From NCBI GenBank assembly GCA_907163375.1, contig CAJQUW010000498.1, positions 124,001 to 188,000 of the forward strand: 64,000 bases of DNA, given 5' to 3'. The stretch is from Prostheceraeus crozeri. Its lineage: Eukaryota > Platyhelminthes > Polycladida > Euryleptidae. Both the position numbers and the translations under genes were made by a program. Position 1 is the stretch's first letter; each line of letters begins with the position of its first letter. The notes beneath the pieces are model-generated. The model saw only the letters and a list, made by a program, of their open reading frames with translations, ran no database searches and was not told the origin of the DNA. This document shows positions 24,290-35,744 of this stretch, in pieces.

Positions 24290-24490
24290 TCTTTAGACTA
24301 TGTGTTCAATCCTGTCTGACAATAACAGGAACCGGGTAGAGCTCGGCAGACGCACAAATTCATTATAGCCGTAGGGTGCACGTCATTCTGTGAATGTCTC
24401 AGTATCCTTTCGTCTTCGTTTTTGTTTTCGTCTCTGCAGAAACTTGTTCTGTTGGATAGAAGAAGATATCTATTCAATCTCGCGAAAGCC
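24290..24490 (-). mobile_element. FB-A foldback element, right-arm fragment
   Basis: The sequence contains TCAATCCTGTCTGACAATAA, CAGGAACCGGGTAGAGCTCG, GCAGACGCACAAATTC, GTAGGGTGCACGTCATTCTG and CTGCAGAAACTTGTTCTG, in the order of the right arm at 34845-35119. No left arm or loop precedes it. Confidence 0.75.
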
Positions 24491-25619
24491 GGACTAATCG
24501 AATTCTTTAACCAACAACACAATGACAATTTTGCATCATACATTAAAATCTGATAATTCATTGTCGCTTAATTCCTGTACTTATAAATTATCATCAAAGT
24601 CATTTGCCGCCTTTCATTCCTGGTACATCGCAGTATATCGTAACAACTCACTGAAAATATTGTTGGCTACCTACCATTTGATGTTTCATGCACTTTTGTC
24701 ATAATGCGATCTATAATTGTGAAGATATAATTTGTAAAATGTTGGTAACTAAAAATGTTGCCTCAGTTTTCATACAGCCAGAATTGAGCAATCCCTCAAC
24801 TAAACTCGATCATCAAATACAAAGCAGAAAGCGCTGCAGAATTGCTGAAGAATCATATAGGCCCTAATCCATGGATTCAATTCGTTATGTGTTCAGATCA
24901 AGTCAAATTCAAATAAGTTTATTTCCAAGTAACTGGACAAACTTATGTTAAAAAAGAGTGAAATAGATAAAAGCATTTCCTGAACAGCTGTTAACTGAAA
25001 CAGTTCAATACTAAGTCACCATAAAGGAGTGAAAGATGAAGGATTAAAGCATGAGGCATCATACATGTAGTCATGCATATGTATAGTTTATATCAATGTC
25101 CTCTAAATATATTTGTACAGTACGGGGTTTATTATCAAGATTGACATCAAGCATGTTGGCGACTTCGCCAGAATTCATTTTAGAGAACAGAATGCAATAA
25201 GAAGAAAATCGCTATAGATACAGATATATAGATATTACTAGAAATTGATCCAAGTGATATCTCAAACATCAAGGTGCCCGTTAAGTGGGCGTCCAAAATG
25301 AATGTCCCACCTCAGCCACAGAAAACAAAGACCTAACGATAAAAAGACCTTAAATCCTTCATCCACATTTGCATTTGTATATCTGAATTTTTCTTTGCCA
25401 CTATGTTTATTATGTGCTGCATGTTTTCATGAAATTGCACTGCGCTCACCAAATATCACTTCGATTTGTAAGCCAATAAATGATGATTTCCTTAATCTTC
25501 ATAATGCAAGCATGTAGTCGTGTCAACGTAAAAGCTAATTTGTATTATAAGGATGACTAGTATGATATGCTCACTGAATATTCCCATTTGTCTAGTTCAT
25601 ATTTTCCGTTTATAAAAAT
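24491..25619. other. A+T-rich stretch without recognisable genes
   Basis: Short frames only (for example 71 codons at 25302-25517), without recognisable domains. Confidence 0.45.
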
Positions 25620-25765
25620 CTATCTAATCTCAACAGATGCACCCATCACAAACATCCTTCGGCCTATTGGGCCTCATCAGTTATGAGTAGGTTTGAACCA
25701 GCGACGTTGGAGTTAGAGGACGTGCAAGCATACCCTCTAATTACAAGGCCACCGGACCATCTGTT
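25620..25765 (-). mobile_element. tRNA-derived SINE or tRNA-like remnant
   Basis: On the minus strand GGTGGCCTTGTAATTAGAGG (25753 downwards) resembles an RNA polymerase III A box. It is followed about 40 nt later by GGTTCAAACC (25699-25690), a good B box. The cloverleaf is not complete enough for a tRNA gene. The tail runs through CTGATGAGGCCCAATAGGC. A similar A/B-box pair (GGCCTTGTGG, GATTCAAACC) occurs at 52199-52253, which favours a SINE family over a chance match. Confidence 0.55.
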
Positions 25766-26223
25766 GTGAGCGTGAATTAGCCAGGAACGCACTGCTGCAG
25801 CGCAGGCACATGGATGGCAGATTGCATTCTCCAATCACTTAACCCATTACATCCGAGCGGGTCGAAAACGACCCAACTCTGTTAAAGCTATGTTTCTAAA
25901 CTGCTAATCAATTAATTCATATGCCTGTTGCCATATACTATATACATGTTATGTCAATTAGTAATGACAGACATTTCAAGATGATCTTTTGAAATGTGAT
26001 CAGAGATATTTGTTCTCAAACTGAATCAATTGCTTCTTTTTGTCGATTTTTGAAATCTATAAAAAATGAGGTTTTTTCGCAAATGTCAGAGATATTTTTA
26101 CCCGATATTTCAAAAGTATTTATGGGGATTTTCTATTTCGTTGTCATGTTAACTTCACTTAGAAATGCATCTATAATGCATTTCCTAATGAGTTTTTACA
26201 CTGTTTTATGCAAAACTGATGTT

Positions 26224-26258
26224 GGGTCGTTTTCGACCCACTCGGAACAAATAACCCT
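26224..26258. repeat. Left copy of a perfect 35-bp subterminal inverted repeat (piggyBac)
   Basis: It begins with the palindrome GGGTCGTTTTCGACCC followed by ACTCGGAACAAATAACCCT. It is an exact reverse complement of 27891-27925. It lies about 380 bp inside the left end, whereas its partner lies about 130 bp inside the right end. This asymmetric placement is typical of subterminal transposase-binding sites. A further GGGTCGAAAACGACCC palindrome is close to the left tip at 25859-25874. Confidence 0.9.
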
Positions 26259-26379
26259 AAAATTCGCATAAGATTCATGAAATCTATGATAAATGATTAG
26301 ACAAAATTTTGATAAAATCATTATTCAAAATGAAACAATGCGCTACGCCCGCGAGCAGAAAAATAATCCTTTTTTGATG

Positions 26380-27651
26380 TCTCAATCGAACAGTTGAAAA
26401 CTTTTGCCGCTATTGAAATTTTGTCAGGCTATGTGGTGCTGCCAAGACGCAGATATTATTGGACTTGAAGATGAAGACATGGGAAATAGCATGGTTAAAA
26501 AAAGCTATGTCGCGTGACACATTTGACAAAATTATTCAATAGGCCTACCTACTACATTTCAAGAACAACAATGAATTGAATATAGACGATAAGTTCACAA
26601 AGTTGCGTCCGATTTTTGATATCACCCAAAAAGCGTGCTTGAAATACTGTCAGTGGACTCAGTGCTCTTCTGTTGACGAAAGCATGGCAGAATATTTTGG
26701 TAAACATGGTGCCAAGCAGTGTATCAGGAACAAGCCGATACGATGCGGATTCAAAGTGTGGACTCACAATCTATCGAATGGATACCTCATCAACTTTGAT
26801 CCTTATTGAGGGAAATGTCCGAACAGTTTCACTCAGAAATATTCAGAAGAATTCACTCTTCCTAACAGTGTGATTCTTGGATTTGCAGACTATTTGAACG
26901 CTGGATCGCAATTATATTTTGATAATAATTTTTCTTCTGTTTCTCTCATGGACGAGCTATCTCACCGAAAAATTCTTGCAACTGGGACTCTCAGAGAGAA
27001 CATGATCATAAGATGCCCAGTCACTCCCAAAGGTAAGATGAAAAAGCAGCCAAGAGGCAAGTTTGAGGTATTTCATGAATGACCTAAAGGGTGGCTCGAA
27101 TCTGATCCGATGGTTGGATAATGCTGTCGTCACACAAATATCAAATTTCGACAATGCGAATCCAGTAGGACAAGCTCGACGATGGAGTTCCAATTTAAAG
27201 AAAAGCATATTTGTCGATATACCTCATTCCGTTTCGGAATATAACAAGTACATGGGAGGGTCCGATAGGATGAACCAAAATACCAATAAATACAAGGTCC
27301 GTATACGGAGTCGAAAATGGTGGAACCCTTTGTATCGATGGGACATTGACATCTCGTTGAACAATGCGTGGATTCTATTCGAGGAATCAAAAGGTTCAAA
27401 TATGGATTTCCTGGAGTTCAGGAGATGAGTTGTGCTGGAATATTTACAAAAAACATAGCAAGGATCGCAAATCGAAGAGATATCGACCTTCATGCCTGAC
27501 CGAGAATACAAATAGTCGTTTCGATGGCAAAAGACATTTCATTTGCTCCTCATCTCGACTTCGATGTCGAGTATGTGGAAACAAAACGGTGAAATCTTGT
27601 TTGAAATGTAAAGTAAATCTTCACGAGGATTGCTTCGTACATACTTTATAA
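26380..27651 (+). pseudogene. piggyBac (PGBD-type) transposase, degraded
   Basis: The encoded enzyme cuts and joins at TTAA in the nucleus. Motifs occur in the family order. LSGYVVLPRRRYYW lies near 26430 and VKKAMSRDTFDKIIQ near 26490. LRPIFDITQKACLKYCQW and SSVDESMAEYFGKHGAKQ carry the first catalytic Asp near 26675. GFKVWTHNLSNGYLINFDPY leads into YFDNNFSSVSLMDELSHRK, with the second Asp near 26915. WLDNAVVTQISNFD near 27115 carries the third. YNKYMGGSDRMNQN and RIRSRKWWNPLYRWDID follow. The C terminus is a cysteine-rich zinc-binding tail, CRVCGNKTVKSCLKCK then VNLHEDCF, ending with a stop at 27649-27651. The frame changes at least four times (for example near 26440, 26550, 26800 and 27065), so no intact protein is encoded. 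Confidence 0.9.
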
Positions 27652-27890
27652 ACCATTTTTATATATATATGTATGTACTTGTAATTGTTTCATTTATCTT
27701 CAGTCAGATAAGTCAAAATTAGTCGAAGTACGCAGCTTGCACGTATGTTCCGGAACTTTTATAGCAAACTATATCAATAATTGTGTATATTCTTGCCACA
27801 AAAACTGCTGTAAATTTTCTATTTTGGTTTGTATATTCTTGATAGACTGTTTTTTTGATTATTTGTTGAATGTTGATAGTAAACATTTTT

Positions 27891-27925
27891 AGGGTTATTT
27901 GTTCCGAGTGGGTCGAAAACGACCC
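27891..27925. repeat. Right copy of a perfect 35-bp subterminal inverted repeat (piggyBac)
   Basis: AGGGTTATTTGTTCCGAGT runs into GGGTCGAAAACGACCC. It is the exact reverse complement of 26224-26258 and is placed between the transposase stop and the right TTAA. Confidence 0.9.
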
Positions 27926-28058
27926 TATCCTAAAAATCGATCTGATTGTTTATCAAAACGTTTCTAAGGGAAATGATAGTTGTTTTTCATGTTGTTGGGG
28001 TTAATAATGTTCAAAAATAATTAAATCTACAAAAATTAATTCCCAGGCATTAAATGGG

Positions 28059-28914
28059 TTAATGCCGCATCGGAGATTAAGGCGCTTCACGCAGGCGCTA
28101 CTCATTACATGACCAGTTTTGATCTTATTTTGAACTTGAAACTTGTCTTTTTATGTTTTCTGCTTTTCATCAATTCACGAAGTTGAATCTTTCAATCGGT
28201 TATGTACGTCGGCTTTAACAAATTTGATTTAGAAAGTTTCTCGGAAGACCAGTTGTTACGATAATGTTGACATTCTTTACAAGATCTAGCAATAAATATC
28301 AAAGTCTTATTCTAGCAAAGATGATCAGAACTATAAATAGATGAATATGCATTTGACTTGTAAGAGACGTTCACTTAAAGAAATATCTGTATGTCTGCTT
28401 GTCTGTTCTCAGTCTTAAACAGTGAATGCACTAACTGATGTTTTTTCGCAAATAATCTATGAGCAATAACTATGATTGTTGTTCAAACGCCCCGCCACAT
28501 GTTGACGTCGAAGTATAACTAAGCAGTAATGTTCACTTGATTTTCCCATATTTGAAATGAGAGATAATGCAAAACCATTAATGATCTTTGCAAAGTAAAC
28601 TGAATAGCATGTCTTTTTGGAAATTAAGACATGGAGATGTGAGGTACAATGCAATGCAATTGTTGTTGAATCGATTTTAACTTGTTTCTATTCAAACTAT
28701 AATAAAAAAAGTTTGTACATTGGAAATAATTTCATCACGCATACTTTTTAAGTACAAAATATATCTTTCAGTGGAAAAATGACTACGCTTGTCTATAAAT
28801 TGAGAATAATATAATGTTAATGGAAAGAATTATAAATTATTATTAAAAGACATGATAATCAAATACACTTGATGAACGTTGATCAATTGTATTTAATTAA
28901 ATGTCTTTTAATAA
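28059..28914. other. A+T-rich stretch without recognisable genes
   Basis: Short frames only, with no structured repeat that I can assign. Confidence 0.45.
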
Positions 28915-29345
28915 GATACAGTTGTGCGACCTGTTGCCATCTGCAGTTCCGAGTGTTGGTCCATGAAGAAAGAATCAGAGCAGCAATTGGCGTCATTGAG
29001 ACAAAGATGTTGCGCAGAATTGCCGGTGTCATTCAGCGCGACCACATCCGCAACGAAGACATGCGGAAACACCGATAACGGAGAAAGTGCGAGAATGCCG
29101 CTGAGATGATACGGCCATCTCCTACGTGCCAGCGAAGAAACAGCAGTCAAGAACGTGTTTAATCTCAACCATCCCTGAGAGAAAACAAAGAGGCCGGCCG
29201 AAGCAGTGATGGATCGACGCCATTCACCAAGACCTGATAGCGACAGGTCTTCATCCGGACCAAGCCCACAACCGACAGAAGTGGAGACTGCGAACCAGGA
29301 GAGCGGACCCTGCAACAATGCGGGACTAACGCCGAAGAAGAAGAA
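28915..29345 (+). mobile_element. RTE-like LINE, 3' terminal fragment
   Basis: The C-terminal tail of a non-LTR polyprotein is readable in pieces. SSECWSMKKESEQQL is near 28950 and ETKMLRRIAGVIQRDHIRNE near 29000. RYGHLLRASEETAVKNVFN follows near 29108, and finally WRLRTRRADPATMRD lies near 29285. The end has a GAAGAAGAAGAA run near 29335, a short-repeat 3' end. The motif order ECW, KMLRR, DHIRNE, YGHLLR, ADPAT is typical of RTE-like LINE C termini. Only this 5'-truncated tail is present, and it crosses frames. Confidence 0.75.
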
Positions 29346-29486
29346 TTTATTGTTCTTTTCATGGTTATAACCCGATGGAACTCACGTGTCATATTCTGGC
29401 GCAGGAGAGTTCAGTAAAAAGAAATTCAAATAGGACCATATTCTGCCCCTTCAGATCCGGCATTGTTCTGCTTTTGACTCAACAGT

Positions 29487-29825
29487 GCGTCCGCCGGCAT
29501 GAGTTTCTGCAGAATAATGCGCACTCCACGGCAACAAATCAGCGCGTCTGTCGAGTTCTGCTTGGTTACTACTGTTATCAGACAGTATCAAAGAAAAACA
29601 GATGGAAATCCAATGCGAAGCAAAGTGAGGTTTTTCTCTAATGAATGAGTAAGTTTTAGGTCTAAAGCAATAATCATGATATGGAATGTCTTCAAGTCAT
29701 AACTTCGTATACAAGTTAAACACATTCAGTTTAGAAAGCTTCCTAATGTCGGTAAACAGATCAAATTGTCCAGTTTAGACATATTTAGCCACTTTCTCGT
29801 ATACATACATCATTGTTCAGAAGCA
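29487..29825 (+). mobile_element. FB-A foldback element, left arm and loop
   Basis: GAGTTTCTGCAGAATAATGC, GCGCGTCTGTCGAGTTCTG and TATCAGACAGTATCAAAGAA are left-arm blocks. TATGGAATGTCTTCAAGTCA, AGAAAGCTTCCTAATGTCGG and TTCAGAAGCACATGA are loop blocks shared with the 34-kb and 38-kb copies. The right arm is missing, and a Penelope fragment begins directly after. Confidence 0.75.
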
Positions 29826-29829
29826 CATG

Positions 29830-30560
29830 AGTTCACAATTAACAAAAATATTCAATTTACGATTACCAAGAGTACCAAGAGATAACGGTCCGAACTTTTT
29901 AGACATGACTATTAACATGCACATTAAAAATAACCAAATACTCGTACAGTATAAATGCTGCAGAAAGCCCACCCATTCCGGTATTTGCTTGAGGAAAGAT
30001 AGTTGACTCCCACACCATATAAAAGACAATTTTGTTAGTAATAGTCGTAGATATGTATCAGAACGCTGTTCAAATCCGAATGAAGAAGTTGATACTTTAG
30101 ATATAATGAGTTAAGGACTTGGAAAATCGCCTTCATCCATTTCAAAATCATCGAAAGATAAAACCATTGGATAAGCCTGCTAATCTGATAAACTTATCTT
30201 TTAGACTTCGTCAGTGACAGCTGCAATAGAAAAATGAATAAACTAGAACGTAGATATGATTTACCAATGACAATCATAGTCAGACCAGGCAAAAGACTAC
30301 ATAACACAATAAAATCTAAACCTGATAATAAAGAGTTTTGCTAAATGACATTTGTAAAGACATCGGTCCTAAATACAACTGCAACGACAAATATTTAGTT
30401 TATGAATTTTTGTGTAAATTTGTCAAATATAGTACTTTGGCCAAAGCAGTCGATCTTTCCGATCATGGTATAAATGAACACGAACGCAGTCTTAAAAATA
30501 GAGATAAGAAAAGTTCCCTATGTGATCATAATCTGAAATAATGGACATTAATTATTTCAA
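29830..30560 (+). mobile_element. Penelope-like element fragment (RT end and GIY-YIG region)
   Basis: This is a broken fossil fragment of a Penelope-like retroelement. The end of the reverse transcriptase is recognisable near 29890 (NFLDMTINMHIKNNQI, then CCRKPTHSGICL). The GIY-YIG endonuclease region is near 30365-30490 (KYNCNDKYLVYEF and NEHERSLKNRDKKSSL). The order RT, linker, GIY-YIG is that of canonical Penelope-like elements, which are not LTR retrotransposons. Both outer ends are lost, and it looks old. Confidence 0.7.
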
Positions 30561-31316
30561 GTGTAACATTTTTAAGTAGAAACAGGCAATATCTACGAAG
30601 ACGGCTAAATCTCGCTGGATTGTGTCGAAACTGTCTAATATGATGAGTAGACGTCATGAGACAGTGTCAGGAGATATCGAATCCGAGACCAAGTATATAA
30701 CGCTTGTGCTGTAACCCTGCCTGAACGGTTGAATCAGTCTGTAGGACGGAGATCGTCGGGGTTTTGTAGTTTTAATTGAGTTAAACTTCGTAAGTAAAAA
30801 GGGAGTGAGCGAATTTTTGATTTTGATTTTGAAGATATTGAAACTCTCAATTACTAACATAAGTAGTATCTTCCTATTTTTGTAGCCTGATCAGAAGATT
30901 ATGCATGTATAAATTATAAAGCAAGTATGATTAATGAAGTGGTAAATTTTTTCTCAATTTCACAAGAGTAGTCTCATTCGATCAAAAGAACAAAATGTCA
31001 AATGAATTGAAGTAATGTCGAAACCAAATTTATTAAAATCGTCAAAGCATGTTGCCAAGAAGTGACTGTAACAACGGTCACAACAAGGTTTTATTGCACC
31101 GGAATAGGGCCTCCCTTTCGAGGTACTGTCCAGTCCCACAGGTATGCGCATTATTTACATTTCGGAACTTCATTTTCGACAGTGCTGTATGTTGGCGCCG
31201 TCAGTTTACTCCCATGTTTTGAAAAAGTATCTGCTGGCGGGAGGAAGTGATGCATGCATTATTGAATCCTATAGATAAATTCACACAATGGAGGACATTT
31301 GATTTGATGACGTATA
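30561..31316. other. Stretch without recognisable genes
   Basis: No domain-bearing frame is seen. Frames at 30654-30860 and 30960-31151 (minus) and 31062-31250 (plus) are unassigned. Confidence 0.45.
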
Positions 31317-31715
31317 GTCCGGCAGCCAGAATGAGTTTCTGTAGGGAACGAGACCAAAAATAAGACTTTCACAGAATAATGTACACTTCATGCCTACTAC
31401 GAATATGCGCGTCAGCTGAGTTCTACCCGGTTCCTCGTTGTGTCAAGCAGTAAAGAAAAATGCATGTTAATTCAATGAGGCGCAGACTTAAGTATTTGGT
31501 TTAAATGAAAATGTTCTATGTTTTGTCTGATTAAAGGAAAAGCATTGAATCTAGAGCCATAGATTTTGGCATGGATTTATCCTCAGATCAAAATGTGCCA
31601 AAATGAACATTTACACTTTTTCTTTGATTCAGTCTGACAAGAGGATGAACAAGGTAGAACTCGACATACGGGCAGATGCCTAGTCGGCATAGAGTGAACA
31701 ATAATCGTTGTTTAG
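31317..31715. mobile_element. FB-A foldback element, internally deleted copy
   Basis: The tip GTCCGGCAGCCAGAATGAG at 31317 is preceded by TA, as in the complete copy. The left arm runs to about 31560 (GAGTTCTACCCGGTTCCTC), then TTTTGGCATGGA from the arm end. A shortened right arm follows near 31620-31710 (GTCTGACAAGAGGATGAACA, GTAGAACTCGACATACGG). The loop and the outer part of the right arm are missing. Confidence 0.75.
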
Positions 31716-33239
31716 CCTTTCTATGTCAGAGATGGGTCATTCTTCAATGAGACCCGCACTGCGCACATCATGTCTTAGTCGTTACTCGTTTACAAATGAT
31801 GACAGCATGAACGAAACACGTTCAAGGTTGAGTCGCCAAACTAAAGCGCAATTATACTGCAGAATGGTATATAGTGCTAACTTCTCGGATAGAACTAGAT
31901 GTGGCCCACCCCTACATGGCGCAATTTCTCTGACGGACCATGATAAGACGCATACCAACTTGAAAAGTAAGAGGTTCTTCAGCAATCGAGGTTGTACGAG
32001 CATGCGAAAGAGAGAATGATTTGTCAATGAATCAATGAAATTTCTTCAACATCGAGAATGTATTCGCGGCACGGACTTTTCCGCTGCTATGCAAATGGTT
32101 TTATTTGGCACTGTGTGACCAACAAAAGGCAGAAATTGTTGACTATGTTGTTTTGCTGTTCACATCGGGAAACACGGTGAAATTTTAATCTTGTAACCCT
32201 CTATACTTCTTACTGATAAAGGTCGGACCATATTGGTGAAATTCAGAACAACAAGTGTTCTATTCAATGCGATGCTTTTCGGCACCGTCGCAACCATTTT
32301 TTTAATTAACTGATTATTGAATAATCTGATTAACGGAAGCTACATGTAGGTTGTACATCGACATTAGAAAAATGAACAAACCGATTCATCACTTGTTCAA
32401 ATTTCAAATTTTCAAACATGCACTCGATGCGATGTTAAAACATTTTAACTTATTCATCCAAGGACCTTTATATAATTAAAAATGTCAGGTGCAATCAGTG
32501 CATTCACAGTGAAATGAATCACATGAAATCAGTGCTTCATGTGAAAAGAACTTTGTTTCCTCGTCGATTGTGCAGCAACGCTCAGGAGTATCAGTGACAG
32601 AAGAGAAGTAGAGGTATAAACTGCGATCATGTCGACAACAATGTCGGATGAAAATGTGAAACAGTTTACACTTTCATCGACGATAAAAAGCAATTATTTG
32701 AATTTTGAAAGTTTTCAATTAATCAACTGAAATTAAAAGTTTGACCCATCCACTTTGATTGGAATGGGAATTGCCAACCAATAAATTAATTGGTTCTAAT
32801 TAACAGAAGAAAATAAAATTGTTGAACATGAAGATTCGCATCGACTGTGTCTGTATCGACAGTTCGCCTATAGCCTGGCACTGACTTGACATATCTTTTA
32901 CATATTGATAATGATTCGACTTTACTTTTATCGGTTGTTTGCTTATCGGCCCGTCGAAATTTTTTCTGTCCCTCGAGTGCCGATAGATGAGCTCTGCTGC
33001 AAACATATTCGCACCGACAATTCACCGCATGACTATCAAAATCAATGATAACGCGTGACATAAAATGGACGCTGACTCTAGCCCCGTCAATTTCAGGATT
33101 GGTTGACGCTGACGCATTCCGAGAGCTGAGATGTTCATATATTTTACCTCATAACTTCTATCTCGTTTACTGACATTTAACAGGGAAACGGAAATGTTGA
33201 AAAGTTTTCGTTTTCGTTAACGAAAACAGCACTAGTTGC
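31716..33239. other. A+T-rich stretch without recognisable genes
   Basis: Frames of 103 codons (31708-32019, plus) and 91 codons (32786-33061, minus) have no recognisable domain. The first starts within FB-A sequence. Confidence 0.45.
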
Positions 33240-33297
33240 ACATCACGATGTGACAGTCTAATTTTCGGTCTCGTTCCCTGCAGAAACTCGTTCTGGC
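33240..33297 (-). mobile_element. FB-A right-tip fragment
   Basis: TTTTCGGTCTCGTTCCCTGC and AGAAACTCGTTCTGGCC match the last 50 bp of the right arm of the complete copy. The remainder is absent. Confidence 0.7.
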
Positions 33298-34396
33298 CAG
33301 AAATTCAAGGAAATTGTACATGCTCGCACGTCAAAGAAAATATAAGTAGTCCACTGCGGTTACTATAGCTTAGTTATCGGTATGTTCAGGGTGACTTTTA
33401 GCTACAACTTTAAAAGCTTAACTTCAATTTAAAATACTAAAATTGATTTGAAGTTTTACAGTATTCTTTCATCGAGCATTGCTAATTTTCAGAAAAAAGC
33501 ATTTTAACCTAGCCTGACGCAAATTTTGCATAATTGCTTGCTATGCATTGCCATATGTTTATAGATTCAAGCTTATATAGGATGAAACTAATGATTACTA
33601 CAACGTCGCGCTTCCTGTAGACGCTTTTAAGTGGTGGGATTATGTGTAAGAACGGATATGTACATGTGTTAAGAAAATAAGATTCAGCTGTCAAGACGAA
33701 TGATTTACAATGAAGGTCTGCATGCGGGTCAAATATCTTACTTACTTACTTAAGGGCAGCCTGCACGTGTCCCGTCGGTTCGGGAAAAGGCCATGCCCCA
33801 TGACTGTAGCCCGCACCCGCAGGGAAGGTCCGATGTTCCGACAAATTGAGCGGCATGTTTTATATCCACTAGAGTGCCCCTTTTGAGAGTATTGCATTTT
33901 GAGAGGATTTCCTAAAGTGCAATGGGTCGTTGTAGCTGTGATGCGCGTTACGGTAGGCTACGTTTTTATACTAAGAAATTAGACCGTTTCATGGCGATCA
34001 GATCTATGCAAAAGTCTAGGGAGGACAATAGATGACTTGGATGACACCCGTTTGGACTCTGACAGTGGCTCTGACTTCTTTACTTGTACATGTATGTTTT
34101 GAGATGTCTTCTGATGTAAATGCCGTATAGCCTAATTTTTTCACGTCGAGGAAGATCTACTTGGGAGATACTATCTACTTGAATATGAATGAAATGGGAC
34201 TGTTAACAAAGCCTGTAGACTCATAAAAGAAAATGATAAAAGTTGATATTGTGACCACAGATTCACGATTCTAGCTCACATTTCATGGATGATTGATCTT
34301 CATAATCCATTACAAACAATCTTCATCAGAGTGATATTCCAGTATGTCTCTAAACGATTCTACAGGCGATCTTGTGATTTCATCTTCAATGGTTTA
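33298..34396. other. Stretch without recognisable genes
   Basis: It contains a (CTTA)4 run at 33742-33757, followed by a short G+C-rich segment to 33850. I recognise no gene. Confidence 0.45.
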
Positions 34397-35119
34397 GTCC
34401 GGCAGCCAGAACGAGTTTCTGCAGGGAACGAGGCCGAAAATGATACTTTCACAGAATGATGTACACCCTATACCTACTTCGAATCGGCACGTCTGCCGAG
34501 TTCTAGTGAGTTCCTCTTCTTGTCAGACAGGATCAAAGAAAAACACATGTAAATCCAATGGGACGTAGATTGCAGTTTTTGACTAAAATGAAATTTTCTA
34601 TGTTTTCTCTGATTAAACGAAAAGTACTAAGCTCAGAGTCATAATTTTTGGCATGGAATGTCTTCGGGTTATTTCCTTTTATCTTCATGCACTCCTATCT
34701 ATAAAGCTAGACACATTTAGATTTGGCGAGACTCTTAATGTCGGCAAACACAAACATTTTGAGCAACTTTATCCACATTCAACCACATTCTCACACACAT
34801 TGCCGATCAGAAGCATGATAACAGCACAGGCAAATCATAGAAAATGACCCGAAGACATTCCATGCCAAAAATTATGACTCTGAGCTTAGTACTTTTCTTT
34901 TAATCAGAGAAAACATAGAAAATTTCACTTTAGTCAAAAACTGCAATCTACGTCCCATTGGATTTACATGTGTTTTTCTTTGATCCTGTCTGACAAGAAG
35001 AGGAACTCACTAGAACTCGGCAGACGTGCCGATTCGAAGTATGCATAGGGTGTACATGATTCTGTGAAAGTATCATTTTCGGCCTCGTTCCCTGCAGAAA
35101 CTCGTTCTGGCTGCCGGAC
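34397..35119. mobile_element. FB-A foldback element, complete young copy (723 bp)
   Basis: Two arms of about 275 bp (34397-34672 and 34845-35119) are near-identical inverted copies enclosing a 172-bp loop. The tip is GTCCGGCAGCCAGAACGAG, flanked by TA on both sides (34395-34396, 35120-35121). This suggests a TA target duplication, although a terminus that itself begins with TA is equally possible. The arms differ at only a few bases, so this is the youngest copy in the window and defines the family. It has no coding capacity; a transposase elsewhere in the genome must have moved it. In single-stranded form or as RNA it would fold into a very long hairpin. Confidence 0.92.
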
Positions 35120-35744
35120 TAGTTGACCATGTCGCAAATTTTGACAATCGTTGTGAATGATTTATCTTTCACGTTCAAAGAAGGCACTGACATCACGCTA
35201 TAAAGCAACAACATATTGCTTCTTTTTTAAGAATATTCTGTTCTATTACTTAGACTTTTCATGACTAATCGTCCACTATTAACTGATGCAATGCTATAAC
35301 GTCAGTGAGAGATGTTGTTGCATATTGTTGACGAGAATGTTCACACGAAGTGAATATAAAGTCTTGAAGTTTTTCTTCTATTGAGTCCTCAAGCAGACTT
35401 GCGAACTATACAATATTGAATGACACATACATAAGCTATGAATTAATACTATTTCCATTATAGATGCACGTTGGATATATATTTCATGTACACTGACGTG
35501 GATGATAAACAATTATTTTCCAAAGTATATGTAAAACTAATTTCGGCGCATTCAATTGCTATATAGAATTCTTCGGAAGTTAAGAAAGGCCCGCAGACCC
35601 ACCCCGCGCCCGCAGCCCGCACGTGGAGGCCCGCCCCGATTCGGGGCACACCATCTATTTACATTACAAAATGCATGCAATTGTAATCCGATTAATCATG
35701 CATGTGACCTTTTATACACATAAAAGGATGAAAAATCTGGTAAC

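Larger units (their letters stand above)
25843..28058 (+). mobile_element. piggyBac-like transposon, full span, TTAA-bounded
   Basis: TTAA occurs at both boundaries (25839-25842 and 28059-28062) with matching inverted tips CCCATT on the left and AATGGG on the right, as required for piggyBac. The 2216-bp element carries a decayed transposase (26380-27651). It also has a set of internal palindromes, GGGTCGAAAACGACCC, at 25859, 26224 and 27910. The segments 26224-26258 and 27891-27925 are perfect 35-bp inverted copies of each other. A second piggyBac with the same AATGGG-TTAA right end lies at 56717-57462. Confidence 0.9.
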
